Assembly: GCA_024235095.1 (NCBI GenBank)
Contig: JACKNC010000001.1
Coordinates: forward strand, 744,001-808,000
Direction of reading: 5' to 3'
DNA: 64,000 nt
Source: Gammaproteobacteria bacterium
GTDB taxonomy: Bacteria > Pseudomonadota > Gammaproteobacteria > Competibacterales > Competibacteraceae
In this document: piece by piece, positions 1-9,900 of the stretch
Layout of the letters: every line of letters starts with the position of its first letter
Numbering within the stretch: position 1 is the first letter of the stretch
Program-made: the position numbers and the translations under genes
The notes under the pieces: model-generated
What the model saw: the letters and a program-made list of their open reading frames with translations, nothing else
Database searches by the model: none
What the model was told of the DNA's origin: nothing

Positions 1-1
1 T

Positions 2-1066
2 TTTGCCGGTTGTCCACAGTCCTTTGTTTCACCACTCAAGGCGCTGAGCACCTGTCTGGCTTTCGTAGGCCAAGGCATTGGCGATGACCTGGAAGGCGGC
101 AATGCCGAAATTATCCACTGCCACACTTGGTATGCACACTTCAGCGGCATCCTCGCCAAAATTCTTTACAACATCCCAATGGTGATTACAGTCCACTCGC
201 TGGAGCCGCTGCGACCCTGGAAGCGTGACCAACTCGGGCATGGCTATGATTTGTCGCGCTGGATCGAGAAAAGCGCCCTGGAGACCGCCGACGCTATCAT
301 CGCCGTCTCGCGCAGCACCCGTGAGGATATTTTGCGATTGTTCGATGTCGATCCAACCCGAGTTGTGGTGATTCCCAACGGGATCGATACCGAAGAATAT
401 CAGCCGATTCACGCCCCAGACGTGTTGAGCAAACACGGCATCGATCCTGACCGTCCTTTTGTGCTGTTCGTCGGACGCATCACCCGGCAGAAAGGGTTGT
501 ACTATCTGTTGCAGGCCATCCCTCATATTGATCCGAAATTGCAAGTTGTGCTGTGCGCTGGCGATGCCGATACTCTGGCCATGCAACGTGAAATCGAAGA
601 GATTGTCCGCGAACTGCAAAGCCACCGTTCCGGCATCGTCTGGATTCCCGAGATGTTGCCGCGCAAGGAAACGATCGCGCTTTACTCGCACGCCACCATC
701 TTCTGTTGCCCCTCGATCTACGAACCGTTTGGCATTATCAACCTGGAAGCCATGGCCTGTGGCACCCCGGTGGTCGGCAGCGCTGTAGGCGGTATTTGCG
801 AAGTTGTCGTGGAAGGTGAAACCGGTCTGCTGGTCGACCCACATCTGTCCTTGGAGTCGCCGCATGACCCGGTTTCGCCCGCTCGTTTCGAGCGCGGTTT
901 GGCTGAAGCCATCAATCGGATTGCTAACGATCCGGAATTGTGCCGGCAAATGGCTGAAGCGGGCCGCGAACGAGTCGAGCGGCATTACAGTTGGCGCAGT
1001 ATTGCCCAGCAGACCTATGACCTCTATCGCCGTTTACGTTCTCAACGCAATGGGAACAGTGATTAA
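2..1066 (+). CDS. glgA: Glycogen synthase, Corynebacterium family (5' partial)
   Basis: GT4-type glycosyltransferase that extends or makes alpha-glucan from a nucleotide-glucose donor in the cytoplasm; the related mycobacterial enzyme makes maltose-1-phosphate. The frame is open from base 2, so the start lies left of the window. Visible motifs are HTWYAHFSG, TVHSLEPLRPWK, NGIDTEEYQP (acceptor side), and the donor-binding C-terminal half with FVGRITRQKG and SIYEPFGIINLEAMACGTPVV (the GT4 E-x7-E region). The final helix ends in RRLRSQRNGNSD. The HSLEPLRPWK signature is what separates this family from classical bacterial GlgA. The next gene starts 59 bases downstream on the same strand. Family assignment is confident; donor and acceptor specificity are not visible. 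Confidence 0.9.
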   Translation, partial: FAGCPQSFVSPLKALSTCLAFVGQGIGDDLEGGNAEIIHCHTWYAHFSGILAKILYNIPMVITVHSLEPLRPWKRDQLGHGYDLSRWIEKSALETADAIIAVSRSTREDILRLFDVDPTRVVVIPNGIDTEEYQPIHAPDVLSKHGIDPDRPFVLFVGRITRQKGLYYLLQAIPHIDPKLQVVLCAGDADTLAMQREIEEIVRELQSHRSGIVWIPEMLPRKETIALYSHATIFCCPSIYEPFGIINLEAMACGTPVVGSAVGGICEVVVEGETGLLVDPHLSLESPHDPVSPARFERGLAEAINRIANDPELCRQMAEAGRERVERHYSWRSIAQQTYDLYRRLRSQRNGNSD

Positions 1067-1125
1067 AATTTCGGTCTTACTCTCATCGCTCCAACCAAAA
1101 TTCGACTACTGAAGGAGGCACTGCG

Positions 1126-1926
1126 ATGACGGATACGATCCGGGTTGTGGAAAGCTCGTTGATAACGCCGAAAGTTCGGATTATCGCCACCGACCGGCCT
1201 TGGGAGTGGCTAGGCGCCGGCTGGAAAGATCTGTGGCAAGCGCCGGCGGCGAGCATTCCTTATGGACTGATTTTTATGATCATGGGGTATGTGCTGGTTT
1301 ATTTGGTCGAGGCGCAATTTCATTACGCATTGGCCTTGACCACCGGTTTTCTTCTCGCAGGTCCGTTCCTGGCGATGGGCCTGTATGACATCAGCCGCCG
1401 GTTGCAGATGGGTGAACCGGCGACTTTGGGACATGCGCTCACCGCCTGGCGGCATAATACGATGCCGATTTTGCTGTTCGGCATCGCGATCGGTTTGCTG
1501 ATGATTGTCTGGGCGCGTCTATCCGCGGTGCTTTTCGGGTTGATCATCACCGGCCAGAACATGACCCTGAGTAGCGCGGTCTCCCAAATATTCTTTTCAG
1601 GGAGCGGCCTGACTTTTCTACTGGTCTTCATTGGCGTAGGCGCCGTCATCGCCGCCGTAGTTTTCGCTATTAGCGTAGTCGCCATTCCAATGATGCTGGA
1701 TCGCAAGGTCGACTTTATTACCGCGGTGCTAACCAGCCTTACCGCCGTCCGCGCCAATCCGGGGCCGATGGCGCTGTGGGCGGCGCTGATCGTGGTCTTT
1801 ACGGGGATTGGCCTGATCTCCTTCTACATCGGTCTGGTGATTGCCCTCCCGCTGATCGGCCACGCGACCTGGCATGCTTACCAGGAACTGGTTGACGATA
1901 GCTCAATCGAGCAGCAACCGGTCTAA
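1126..1926 (+). CDS. DUF2189 integral membrane protein
   Basis: A 266-residue inner-membrane protein with about six hydrophobic segments (for example PYGLIFMIMGYVLVYLV, TFLLVFIGVGAVIAAVVFAI and LWAALIVVFTGIGLISFYIG). The pattern, with PWEWLGAGWKDLW near the N-terminus and a C-terminal LIGHATWHAYQELV, matches the DUF2189 family, which has no assigned function. The start is fixed by a strong ribosome site (GAAGGAGG, 7 bases before ATG). It follows glgA by 59 bases and may be cotranscribed. The 100 bases after it hold only REP-like palindromic sequence. Confidence 0.85.
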   Translation: MTDTIRVVESSLITPKVRIIATDRPWEWLGAGWKDLWQAPAASIPYGLIFMIMGYVLVYLVEAQFHYALALTTGFLLAGPFLAMGLYDISRRLQMGEPATLGHALTAWRHNTMPILLFGIAIGLLMIVWARLSAVLFGLIITGQNMTLSSAVSQIFFSGSGLTFLLVFIGVGAVIAAVVFAISVVAIPMMLDRKVDFITAVLTSLTAVRANPGPMALWAALIVVFTGIGLISFYIGLVIALPLIGHATWHAYQELVDDSSIEQQPV

Positions 1927-2028
1927 ACTCTCTTTGCCCACCGTCAAAACTGACCGGATGCAGGGCGCGGTTATGGCTGATGCCTGACCCGCCCTACGCG
2001 CTGATCAACCGGCCAGTTGGGTAGTTGG

Positions 2029-2060
2029 GTAGGTCGGGCAAAAGCGCAGCGTTGCCCGAC
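2029..2060. repeat. REP-like palindrome, family A
   Basis: GTAGGTCGGGC-AAAAGCGCAGCG-TTGCCCGAC: GTCGGGCAA-type arms around a short loop. It ends two bases before the stop codon of the RAYT gene. Further copies lie at 3430, 3594, 3758, 3861, 11467 and 62071-62141. Confidence 0.85.
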
Positions 2061-2061
2061 A

Positions 2062-2613
2062 TCATTCCCCAAAGCTCGCAACATTGGCCGCCAGTTCGGG
2101 ATGGCCCGCCCAATCCAGCGGATACGCGCCGTTTTCCACGAAGCGGTGAAAACTCGAATAGGGCCAATCCGCTACCCGCGCCACAAGGCCATGTTTGACC
2201 GGGTTGTAGTGGAGGTAGTCGCAGTGAATGTCGAAATCGCGTTGATCACGAATCGCATGTTCCCAGAACCGCCGTTGCCAAACGCCCCGGCGTCGATAGC
2301 GGTGGCGGGAGTCCGTCGTCGGTTGTTCGCCGCCACCCGCCGCCAGCCAGGATTGGGTGAAGTGTTTTTTGATCGCGCCCCAGCGTTTGGAATAATCGGC
2401 GTCGTCCGGCGGCAAGGTCCAGATGGCGTGCAGGTGATCGGGCAACATCACCAGGGCATCCACCCGGAACGGCCAGCGTTGCCGGCCATCGCGAAACGCC
2501 GCGCGCAACAAGTCCCGTGCCCGATCGTTGCCCAAAATGGCCGCCCGTCGTTCCGTGACCACCGTGAAAAAGAACGACCCGCCCGGCACATAGCACCGCC
2601 GGTAATCCGCCAT
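2062..2613 (-). CDS. REP-associated tyrosine transposase (RAYT, Y1_Tnp)
   Basis: A single-strand DNA transposase-like protein of the IS200/IS605 HUH superfamily, which nicks or mobilises REP hairpins. From the ATG at 2613 it has 183 residues. The N-terminus YRRCYVPGGSFFFTVVTERR is the typical RAYT opening. The HUH pair is HLH in LPDHLHAIWTLP, and the catalytic tyrosine is expected in DYLHYNPVKHGLV. An ATG 42 bases upstream gives a longer frame, but the shorter start matches the family and follows a GGGGG tract. Family A REP ends at its stop codon and family B palindromes overlap and precede its start, which is the usual association of RAYTs with REPs. Confidence 0.9.
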   Translation of the reverse strand: MADYRRCYVPGGSFFFTVVTERRAAILGNDRARDLLRAAFRDGRQRWPFRVDALVMLPDHLHAIWTLPPDDADYSKRWGAIKKHFTQSWLAAGGGEQPTTDSRHRYRRRGVWQRRFWEHAIRDQRDFDIHCDYLHYNPVKHGLVARVADWPYSSFHRFVENGAYPLDWAGHPELAANVASFGE

Positions 2614-2621
2614 ATTCCCCC

Positions 2622-2688
2622 GTAGGGTACGCACCGCGTACCAGTCATTGTCCACGCCCCGAAAAAGGTACGCGATGCGTACCCTACC
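2622..2688. repeat. Two REP-like palindromes, family B
   Basis: GTAGGGTACGC-AC-CGCGTACC at 2622-2642 and GGTACGCGATGCGTACCCTACC at 2667-2688 are inverted relative to each other and stand just upstream of the RAYT start. A third copy is at 33407-33431 (GTAGGGTACGC-ATT-GCGTACCCTAC). Confidence 0.75.
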
Positions 2689-2699
2689 TGGCTACCTGG

Positions 2700-3032
2700 C
2701 TAATACAAGTCGACACACGCGGCATTTGCCGTGATCAGCGCAGATTCCAGCAATTCCCGACGGTTGATCAGCGCTTGAGCAGTCATTTGCCAGGTTTGAT
2801 TACCGGTTTTCAGCAGAATGATTTTAGGAGGCTGCCCATATAACGTGGACAGATCAACGAAATCGCTATCCTTGGTGACAATGATAAAATCGTGCTGACG
2901 AGCGTAAGCCCAGATGGACGTGTCTGATGATCGCTCCAATCCCAGTAAGGCTATTTGTGAAGAACCCGGATAGTGGAGGGCGATGAGTGATACCATTCGC
3001 CTGGATAAATTCTCGTCGAGTAGAAGCTTCAC
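2700..3032 (-). CDS. DUF5615 PIN-like toxin
   Basis: A 110-residue protein beginning MKLLLDENLSRRMV, with acidic residues placed as in PIN-like nucleases (LLLDEN at the N-terminus, VTKDSDFVDL in the middle). This is the DUF5615/Mut7-C-like family, usually encoded with DUF433 proteins as a probable ribonuclease toxin. Its ATG overlaps the stop of the upstream DUF433 gene by four bases (ATGA), so the pair is translationally coupled. The toxin role comes from family context and is not proven for this pair. Confidence 0.85.
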   Translation of the reverse strand: MKLLLDENLSRRMVSLIALHYPGSSQIALLGLERSSDTSIWAYARQHDFIIVTKDSDFVDLSTLYGQPPKIILLKTGNQTWQMTAQALINRRELLESALITANAACVDLY

Positions 3033-3256
3033 GCTGCTTTAATCCAAGTCACCGTTCTTTCCCGATCAGCAGCAAAAGCCAGGCAAGCCATGATATCGGT
3101 ATGGGTTAATTCGGGGAAATCTTCGATGATTTTCGCTGGCGTCATACCACTGGCCAACCAACCGAGCACGTCATAAACTGTGATCCGCAAGCCCCGGATG
3201 CAGGGTTTGCCGCCGCGCTTGTCAGAGTCTATAGTAATAATATCATTATATACCAT
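3029..3256 (-). CDS. DUF433 antitoxin
   Basis: A 75-residue DUF433 protein: DSDKRGGKPCIRGLRITVYDVL followed by a helix-turn-helix-like segment GMTPAKIIEDFPELTHTDIMACLAFAADRE. It is the predicted DNA-binding antitoxin of the adjoining DUF5615 protein. The start at 3256 is preferred because AAAGG lies at ribosome-site spacing; an ATG 21 bases upstream would add MKNKGNI. It is first in a two-gene operon and overlaps the toxin gene by four bases. Confidence 0.85.
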   Translation of the reverse strand: MVYNDIITIDSDKRGGKPCIRGLRITVYDVLGWLASGMTPAKIIEDFPELTHTDIMACLAFAADRERTVTWIKAA

Positions 3257-3516
3257 AATATTACCTTTGTTTTTCATTCGTAACTATCCCCAACACTATC
3301 CAACTTTTCCTGTTGGAGCAACCCCTGTTGGCCCGGTCATGCTGAAGCCCAATAAGGCTCAGAGATAATAGGCGCTCCGGCTTTCTAGCGGAAGCGGCGC
3401 GAGCGGCAATGCGCTAGGTTTAGCAAGGGGTAGGTCGGGCAAAAGCGCAGCGTTGCCCGACGGGTTCAAAGGATTGGAGGCACATGTCGGGCACGTCCTG
3501 TGCCCGACCTGCCTGG

Positions 3517-3579
3517 CTGATAGGTCATGACCGTGAAGAAGTACGTTGCGCCGGGCGTGGTTGAACGGCGATAGCGCAT
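3517..3579 (-). pseudogene. RAYT 5' fragment, copy 1
   Basis: On the minus strand this reads MRYRRSTTPGATYFFTVMTY then Q, the conserved first 21 residues of a RAYT (compare YRRCYVPGGSFFFTVVTE in the intact gene at 2062-2613). The reading then runs into REP sequence, so it is a remnant of a different RAYT, not of the intact neighbour. Confidence 0.8.
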
Positions 3580-3681
3580 TGGCCAATTTCCGAGTAGGTC
3601 GGGCAAAAGCGTAGCGTTGCCCGACGGGTTGATGGGGGTGGAGGGCGCATGTCGAGCACGTCCGGTGCCCGACCTACCTGG

Positions 3682-3743
3682 CTGATAGGTCATGACCGTG
3701 AAGAAGTACGTTGCGCCGGGCGTGGTTGAACGGCGTAGCGCAT
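3682..3743 (-). pseudogene. RAYT 5' fragment, copy 2 (frameshifted)
   Basis: Duplicate of the preceding fragment in the next 164-bp unit. One base is missing after the ATG CGC TA, so the start is out of frame with STTPGATYFFTVMTYQ. Otherwise nearly identical to copy 1, which implies a recent tandem duplication. Confidence 0.78.
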
Positions 3744-3945
3744 TGGCCAATTTCCGAGTAGGTCGGGCAAAAGCGAAGCGTTGCCCGACGGGTTCAAAGG
3801 ATTGGAGGTGCATGTCGGGCACATCCTGTGCCCGACCTACCGGGCTCAACATTCAGAAAAGTAGGTCGGGCAAAAGGGGCACATGTCGGGCACGTCCTGT
3901 GCCCGACCTACCTGGCTACCTGGCTAACCCGCCCTACGCGCTCGG

Positions 3946-6900
3946 CTACTCGGCTGGAATATCGCAAATGTTACCAGGGCCGGGGACAGGAGGTTTTGGT
4001 TTCAAGCTCCCTTGATCTTTAGTGCAATTAGTTAATTTACAAGCAAAGTCTGCAGGATTCTCTCCATCTAATAACCAATCTAGAGCCTTGCTTGCAGCAT
4101 ACCCCGCAAGAAAACCTCCAATTACGAGGAGAGGGCTTTTTCCTTCATAATCAACTATATTGATCGGATCATTCACCACATACCCATACAAATTCGAGTC
4201 CTCTCCCCCGAACAGAATCGGATCTTTCGCCGTCCATCGTCCCGTCTCCGCGTCATAATCCCGCGCCCCAAACCTGACGAGTCCGATATCCGCGTCGTAC
4301 AATCCGCCCGCAAAACCAAAGGGCTGGAAGCCGGGATTCGTATCCTCCACTACGTTGCCGAACTCGTCATACTTCATTTGCTGTGCGATGCTGCCATCGG
4401 CAGTATTAACCACCAGACGCGGGCTGCCGAGATGATCGGTGAGGAGGCGGTAAGTCACGCCGCCTTTGACCAGATAATCGGGCACATTAACTCGCGTGGC
4501 GTAGACAAACCGGCTGACCACGTTGCCGCTACCGTCGAGTTCGGCGATGGGCTTGAGTTGATCCTGGTAGATGAAGCCCTGCACCAGCGCGCCGCCGACT
4601 TTCTTGCCAATCCGGCGGTTTTGGCCATCGGTGACATACTCGATAGCGGTACCGTCGGGCAGGGTCACGACTTTGAGGTTGCCGAGTACATCGTAGGTGT
4701 ACTGGGTGACTGCGCTTCCCACGGTCTTGGTCGTCAGTTCGCCGTTTTCGGTGTAGGTGTAGCCAGCGCTGCCGTAACTCAGTAGCCGGTCCTGGTCGTC
4801 ATAGGTCGGCGGTGTGGTCAATCCCGGCCCACTCAGGCGGTTGCCGTTCGGGTCGTAGGTGTAGTTGGCCGTGACGACGTTATCTTGTTTAACCTCGTTG
4901 AGCCGACCGGCCAGGTCGTAGCCATACTCGAAAGTACGAGTCACGCCTGCAACCGTCTCGACCTTCCGGGTGATCCGTCCTAACTGGTCGCGGGTGTATT
5001 GACTGGCCAGCAGCGTCGTACTTCCGTTTTGAGCGGTGGAACTCGCCATTTCGCCAAAGCTGTTGTAGCTCAGACTACTGGTGACGCTGCCCAAGGTCGT
5101 ACCGGTCAGCAAACCATTTTGCGGACTGCGGCTCAGCATCAATGCGCCCGCTTGGGTCAGCAAGCTGTCGGCGTCGTACTGGAAGGCGATGGGATCGACG
5201 TTGTTGAAGCTCAGCGACGCGACCCGGAAGTCGTTGTCGTAAGTCCATTGAACGCTACCGGTCACGGCGCCGGTCCAGGTCGCTTGCGCCAGCAGCGCGC
5301 CGACGTAGTCATGGGCCAGCGTATCGCCGTCCGGAGTCGTGATGCGGTTCAACTGGCCGGTGGTCGCGTCATAGGCGTAACCCATCGTTCCGTCTGGCAA
5401 GGTCAGCGTATCTAGCCGACGAGCGTGGTCGTAGTTGAAGCGCAGGGTCCGGCCATCCGGTCGGGTGACTTGGGTCACCTGCCGATCCAGCGCGTAAGCA
5501 GAGCGTGTACTGGGGTCGCCTGCGCCAATGGCTGGCGGCGCGTACTCCGCTTGCAGATTCACCGGCGTGTAGGCGAACTCGTGGGTGGGGCGGCCCGGCG
5601 GCGTCAAGGCGGTCAGATTGCCGTTGGCGTCGTAGCCGTAGCCGATCTGCCGGGTGTCGGGCAAGGTCTGCTGAAGCACTCGACCGACCAGGTCGTACTG
5701 GTAATCCATGGTACGGCCTAGCGGATCGGTGGCGGTTTGCAAATAACCTTGGCCGTTGTAGTTGCGGTTAAAGGTGCGAACATCCGCGCCAGTGCCCTGG
5801 GTGAGACTGCTTGGACGCCCCCGACTGTCGTAACTGACATTCAGGTCAGCCAAACCGGGAACACGCACTTGGGTGGGGCGGCCTTGCGTATCGATCACGG
5901 TGCTGACTTGCCGACCGGTGGGACTGGTCACCGTCCAGGTGCGGGTCGCGGCGTCAAAGACGCGGGTGGTGGTGCGACCGTTGATCTTCATGGTGTCCGT
6001 GATCTGGGTCAAGCTCAGCAGATTGTCTGGATCGGCCAGGTTCACCGTCTGCGTGCGGGTGATCGACTGGCTCAGACCGTTGGGCAGAGTGACGACGCTG
6101 TCCACCAGCGGCGCTTGCATCCCGAACCGGGGATCGGGATGTCCGGTTTGTTCAGTCGTCGTCCCGTTTGCCAAGATGGTGGTCCGGGTCGCGTCGGTGT
6201 CAATTTGGATTTCGGTGCGAGTGCCGTCGGCGGCGGTGTCGATGCGACGCTGATCGCCGGAGGGTAGATTCTCGACCGCGTAGGTCGTGGTCCGGCCCTC
6301 GGCGTCGGTGATGGCGACTTGGTAGTCGTCGGCATTTTCGCTGCGCGCTAGAGCCTTGAAGCCGCCGGCGGGGTCGCTGTCGCGGGTGAGTCGCCCCAGC
6401 GTGTCGTAGGTCATTTGCCAGCTTAGGTTACGCGGATTGGTGAAGGTGGTGAGCAGCCCGCCGGCATCCTGGTAGGTGAATTGGTGGATCTCGCCCGCCG
6501 GGTTGGTGATGCTTGCCAAATAGCCGTCGCTGTTAGTGGTCAGGGTAGTGCGTTGTCCGTAGGGACCGACGATGGCGGTGGGATCGCCCGCGCCGTTGCG
6601 CTCGATGGTGGTGATGTTGTGGTCACCGTCGGTGACGCTGATCAGTTTGCCGTTGCCGTCATAACCGAAGGTATACAGCACCGCGCCGGTTTGCGTGTTG
6701 AGCGTCCGCAGATGGCGACCCTCTGTATCGAAGACGTAAACTTCCCGGCCATCTTCGGATGGATAGACGGTATCGGTGGGAGCGGCACCAGCCAGCTGCA
6801 AGGTATTGGGCGAACTGGGCGACATCTTGGAGATCCCAACAGAGGACCTGCCGTTCAATAGCAGATTGCCTTGAGGATAGAAGGCGAGTCTGAAGACAAA

Positions 6901-9900
6901 ACCGCCCCAGTCGGCCTGCAAGGCAGGGGTGTGGTTGATGACTGTACCCGGCTTGCCGGTGCCGGCAACGGTGAAGATCCGTCCCTCCGGCGTGATCCGC
7001 CGAACGTAGCCTCCGTCAGTGGTAAACGCATTGCCTCGCGCGTCGACGACGACACTGTACGGTGCCTGTATGTAGGCTTCAGTGGCTGGAACCCCCTCAA
7101 TAAAGCTTGTACCCGCAGCAGGTTTTTTGCCGGCGAAATTATGCAGGACGCCGTCCGGAGTGATTTTCCAGATGCGTAGGATGGCGCTAAAAGTTTGACA
7201 GACATAGAGATTACCTCGGGCATCAAGGGTCAGACAGCGGATGTAATTTAGACCGGCTTTCGTGGCTTGCTGCCCTTCAGCGGTGTCGCCCAATAGCGTC
7301 CCACCCCCGGCGACGGTCTGAATGATGCCGTCGGGACTGACTTTACGGATCCGCCCATTACCGGCGTCGCCAATGTAAATATTTCCTTGGCCGTCTACGG
7401 CGACCTCATTGGGGCTTTCGAATGTGGCTTGCGTCGCCGGGCCACCGTCACCGGAGAAACTCCATACGCCATTGCCGGCGATGGTCGTGATGATGCCCGA
7501 CCGATCTACCTTGCGAAGGCGATTATGAGAGTTATCGGCAATGTACAGGTTTCCAGCGGCATCGAACGCCAAGCCGCCACCGTCCGCTGACATAGACAGG
7601 CTGGCCTCCGTAGCGAGACCTCCATCACCGAGGCCGTCGGCGGGACTGCCGCCGCCGGCGAATCGGGTTAGTGTCCCGTCCGGCGCCAACTTCCATACGA
7701 GAGAATGAGAACCATAGGTGCTGAAGTAAATGTTCCCCGCCGAATCGACGACAGTATGTTCTGTCGACGAACCCATAGTCTGGTAATTGTAGTACAAGTT
7801 TATGGGAAAGACCTGCGTGATCTCGTAATCGAGTGGGCGATACCCTTTTTGTAGTTGGCCGTCGCCCCGATAAAGCACCCGGCCTGCCTGATCGTAGGCG
7901 TGATGCACATCCAAACTCCAACCGGCAAGCGTGGCAGGCCGTGCGTCCCAAGTGCTTAAAAGAAGCTGGTAGTCTTGCCAGATGGTTACCGGAAAACGGG
8001 TAATGAAGCGGGCGCCGGTCATCCGGTTACCGCGACCTTCATGCCCGAAGTTACGAACAGCTACGCCAAGGTCTGCGGCGCTGTAGTAGTTGCTTGGATA
8101 GACATAACCGATATTAACCTTGGCCGCCACCGTTCCTTGCACTGGTCGGCCATAGCTATCCTTGCCGTCCCAAGTCACTGTCGTGCTCAGATGGGTTTGG
8201 GGCGAGAAACTCTGCTTGATGATCTGACCCGCTACGCGCACTTCCAAGTCGATGCGAAGGAGATCCGAACGTACTGTATCGCCACTCAAAGGAATGGTCA
8301 GGGTGCGCGTTACCGCGTTGCCGGATACCCGGTTGCTGCGATAGTTGAGCGTGAAGGGAGTGCCGGCGACGGTGACCCGTTCACCCAATACCTGATTCTG
8401 GCATTCAATGACGGAGCCGCCATTGCAATCTGGATCAGGTTCGGGACTGGGAGAGGGTGCCGGAGGATTGTCTGGGGGAGTTGCATCAGGAGGTGGCCCC
8501 CAACCGAGATTCGTGTCCCAGATTGATAAATGAGCCATCTGCGCCCGCCATAGACTCTGACCGGGCGTGTAGAGGGTAGCCAGTTGGGTGCGTTCAGCAT
8601 CGGTGATGCCGAACTCGGCCAACCGAGCAGTGCTGGCCGGGGTTCCTTGGCCGTCGAGGTCCAAAACGGCCATGCCGTTCGCCACGCTCAGAATTTGAAT
8701 AATTCGCCCGTCATCGGACGGCACCCAAGCCCCTTGATCGGCATCGTAATAACCCACCGGCACGATGATGCCCACTGGCAGATCGAGGAAGTTTTCCAGA
8801 TAGAAGACGACCGGTTGGTTGAACAGCACGTCCTTGCCGTCGCGCTTGATGACGGCTTCATCAGCACTTAACTCTACCGCGTAGGTGTAGCCGGAGGTGG
8901 GCGGCAGATCGGCGGGCATCGTCTGCGGGCCATTGGGGCCGATGGTGAATTCGGTCGCATGGATGTGAAGCGTATCCACTGTTTGGGTGCTGCCATCGGG
9001 TCGATAGATTTGCGCTTGAGTACCCGCCGGGAACAACACGGTCGCTTGGCGGGTACCGTCACTGTCGTTGCTCAGGCTGCCGCGCGCCACCTGCATCGGT
9101 GCGTTGTCGCCAAAGGTGATCGCGGTCACCTGCGCATCGCGTTGCTTGAGCACCACGTCGGGCAGCCAGGCGTAATCCTCCCACGGTACGTCGAGATGAC
9201 GCTGGGCCGGTAGGTAACCGCTGCGGGTATATTGCACGATCAACACCCCACCGCCGTTGACCACTAGGTCGAACATGCCATCGGCGCGGGACAGGGTGCC
9301 GCCCAATTCAGGGTGACCATGAATCGTGATCTGAACGCCGGACAACGGTGAACCATCGTCAGCGAGCACTTTGCCACGCACCAGCGCCGCGCGCTGCGGT
9401 TCAATCGTGCCGGGCGCGACGCCGGTTTGAATCGGATTGGAACCGGTATAGAGGAATTCGGTGGCGGCGTCGGTGGTGGTCGGCACCGTGCGGTCGAGCG
9501 GCGGGGCGACGTCCTTCGGATTGGGCGGCAGCGACAAACTCTCCTCTTGCACCTGCACGTTAAACGACTGGATCGCCTTCCCGCCTTGCCCATCGCTGAC
9601 CTCGACGGTCACCGAGACCTCACCCGCCGCCGTGGGCGTCCAGGTAATCAGGCCATTGGCGTCGATGCTCATCCCGGTCGGCGAGACGTTCAACGCATAA
9701 CTCAGCGGATCGCCATCGGCATCGGTGGCGTTCACGTCATAACGATAAGGCTGGCCAACCGTCGCCGTCGTTACGGGTGATGAGATGATCTGCGGATCGC
9801 GATTGGTTGGGGTTGGCACGGTGACCGTCACGGTCGCCGTATCCGGGTCGCTAGTCAACAGACCATCGTTGACCATTAACTGCGCAATGTATTGGCCGGC

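Larger units (their letters stand above)
3430..3912. repeat. 164-bp tandem array of REP units carrying RAYT 5' fragments
   Basis: Family A REP copies begin at 3430, 3594 and 3758, exactly 164 bases apart, with a partial unit at 3861. Each full unit holds the REP (GTAGGTCGGGCAAAAGCG...), a spacer, a second palindrome (TGTCGGGCACGTCC-type with GTGCCCGACCTACC), and, in the first two units, about 62 bases coding on the minus strand for the start of a RAYT. No intact gene is present. Confidence 0.9.

Noticed and set aside
29..985. Long minus-strand frame opposite glgA
   Set aside because: It has no recognisable family, and the plus frame encodes a clear glycosyltransferase. It is a codon-bias shadow.
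2017..2625. Plus-strand frame over the RAYT gene
   Set aside because: The minus strand encodes a clear Y1 transposase; the plus frame begins in REP sequence and has no domain.
3430..3912. CRISPR array
   Set aside because: The 164-bp period repeats are palindromic REPs with repeated, not unique, spacers, and there are no cas genes.
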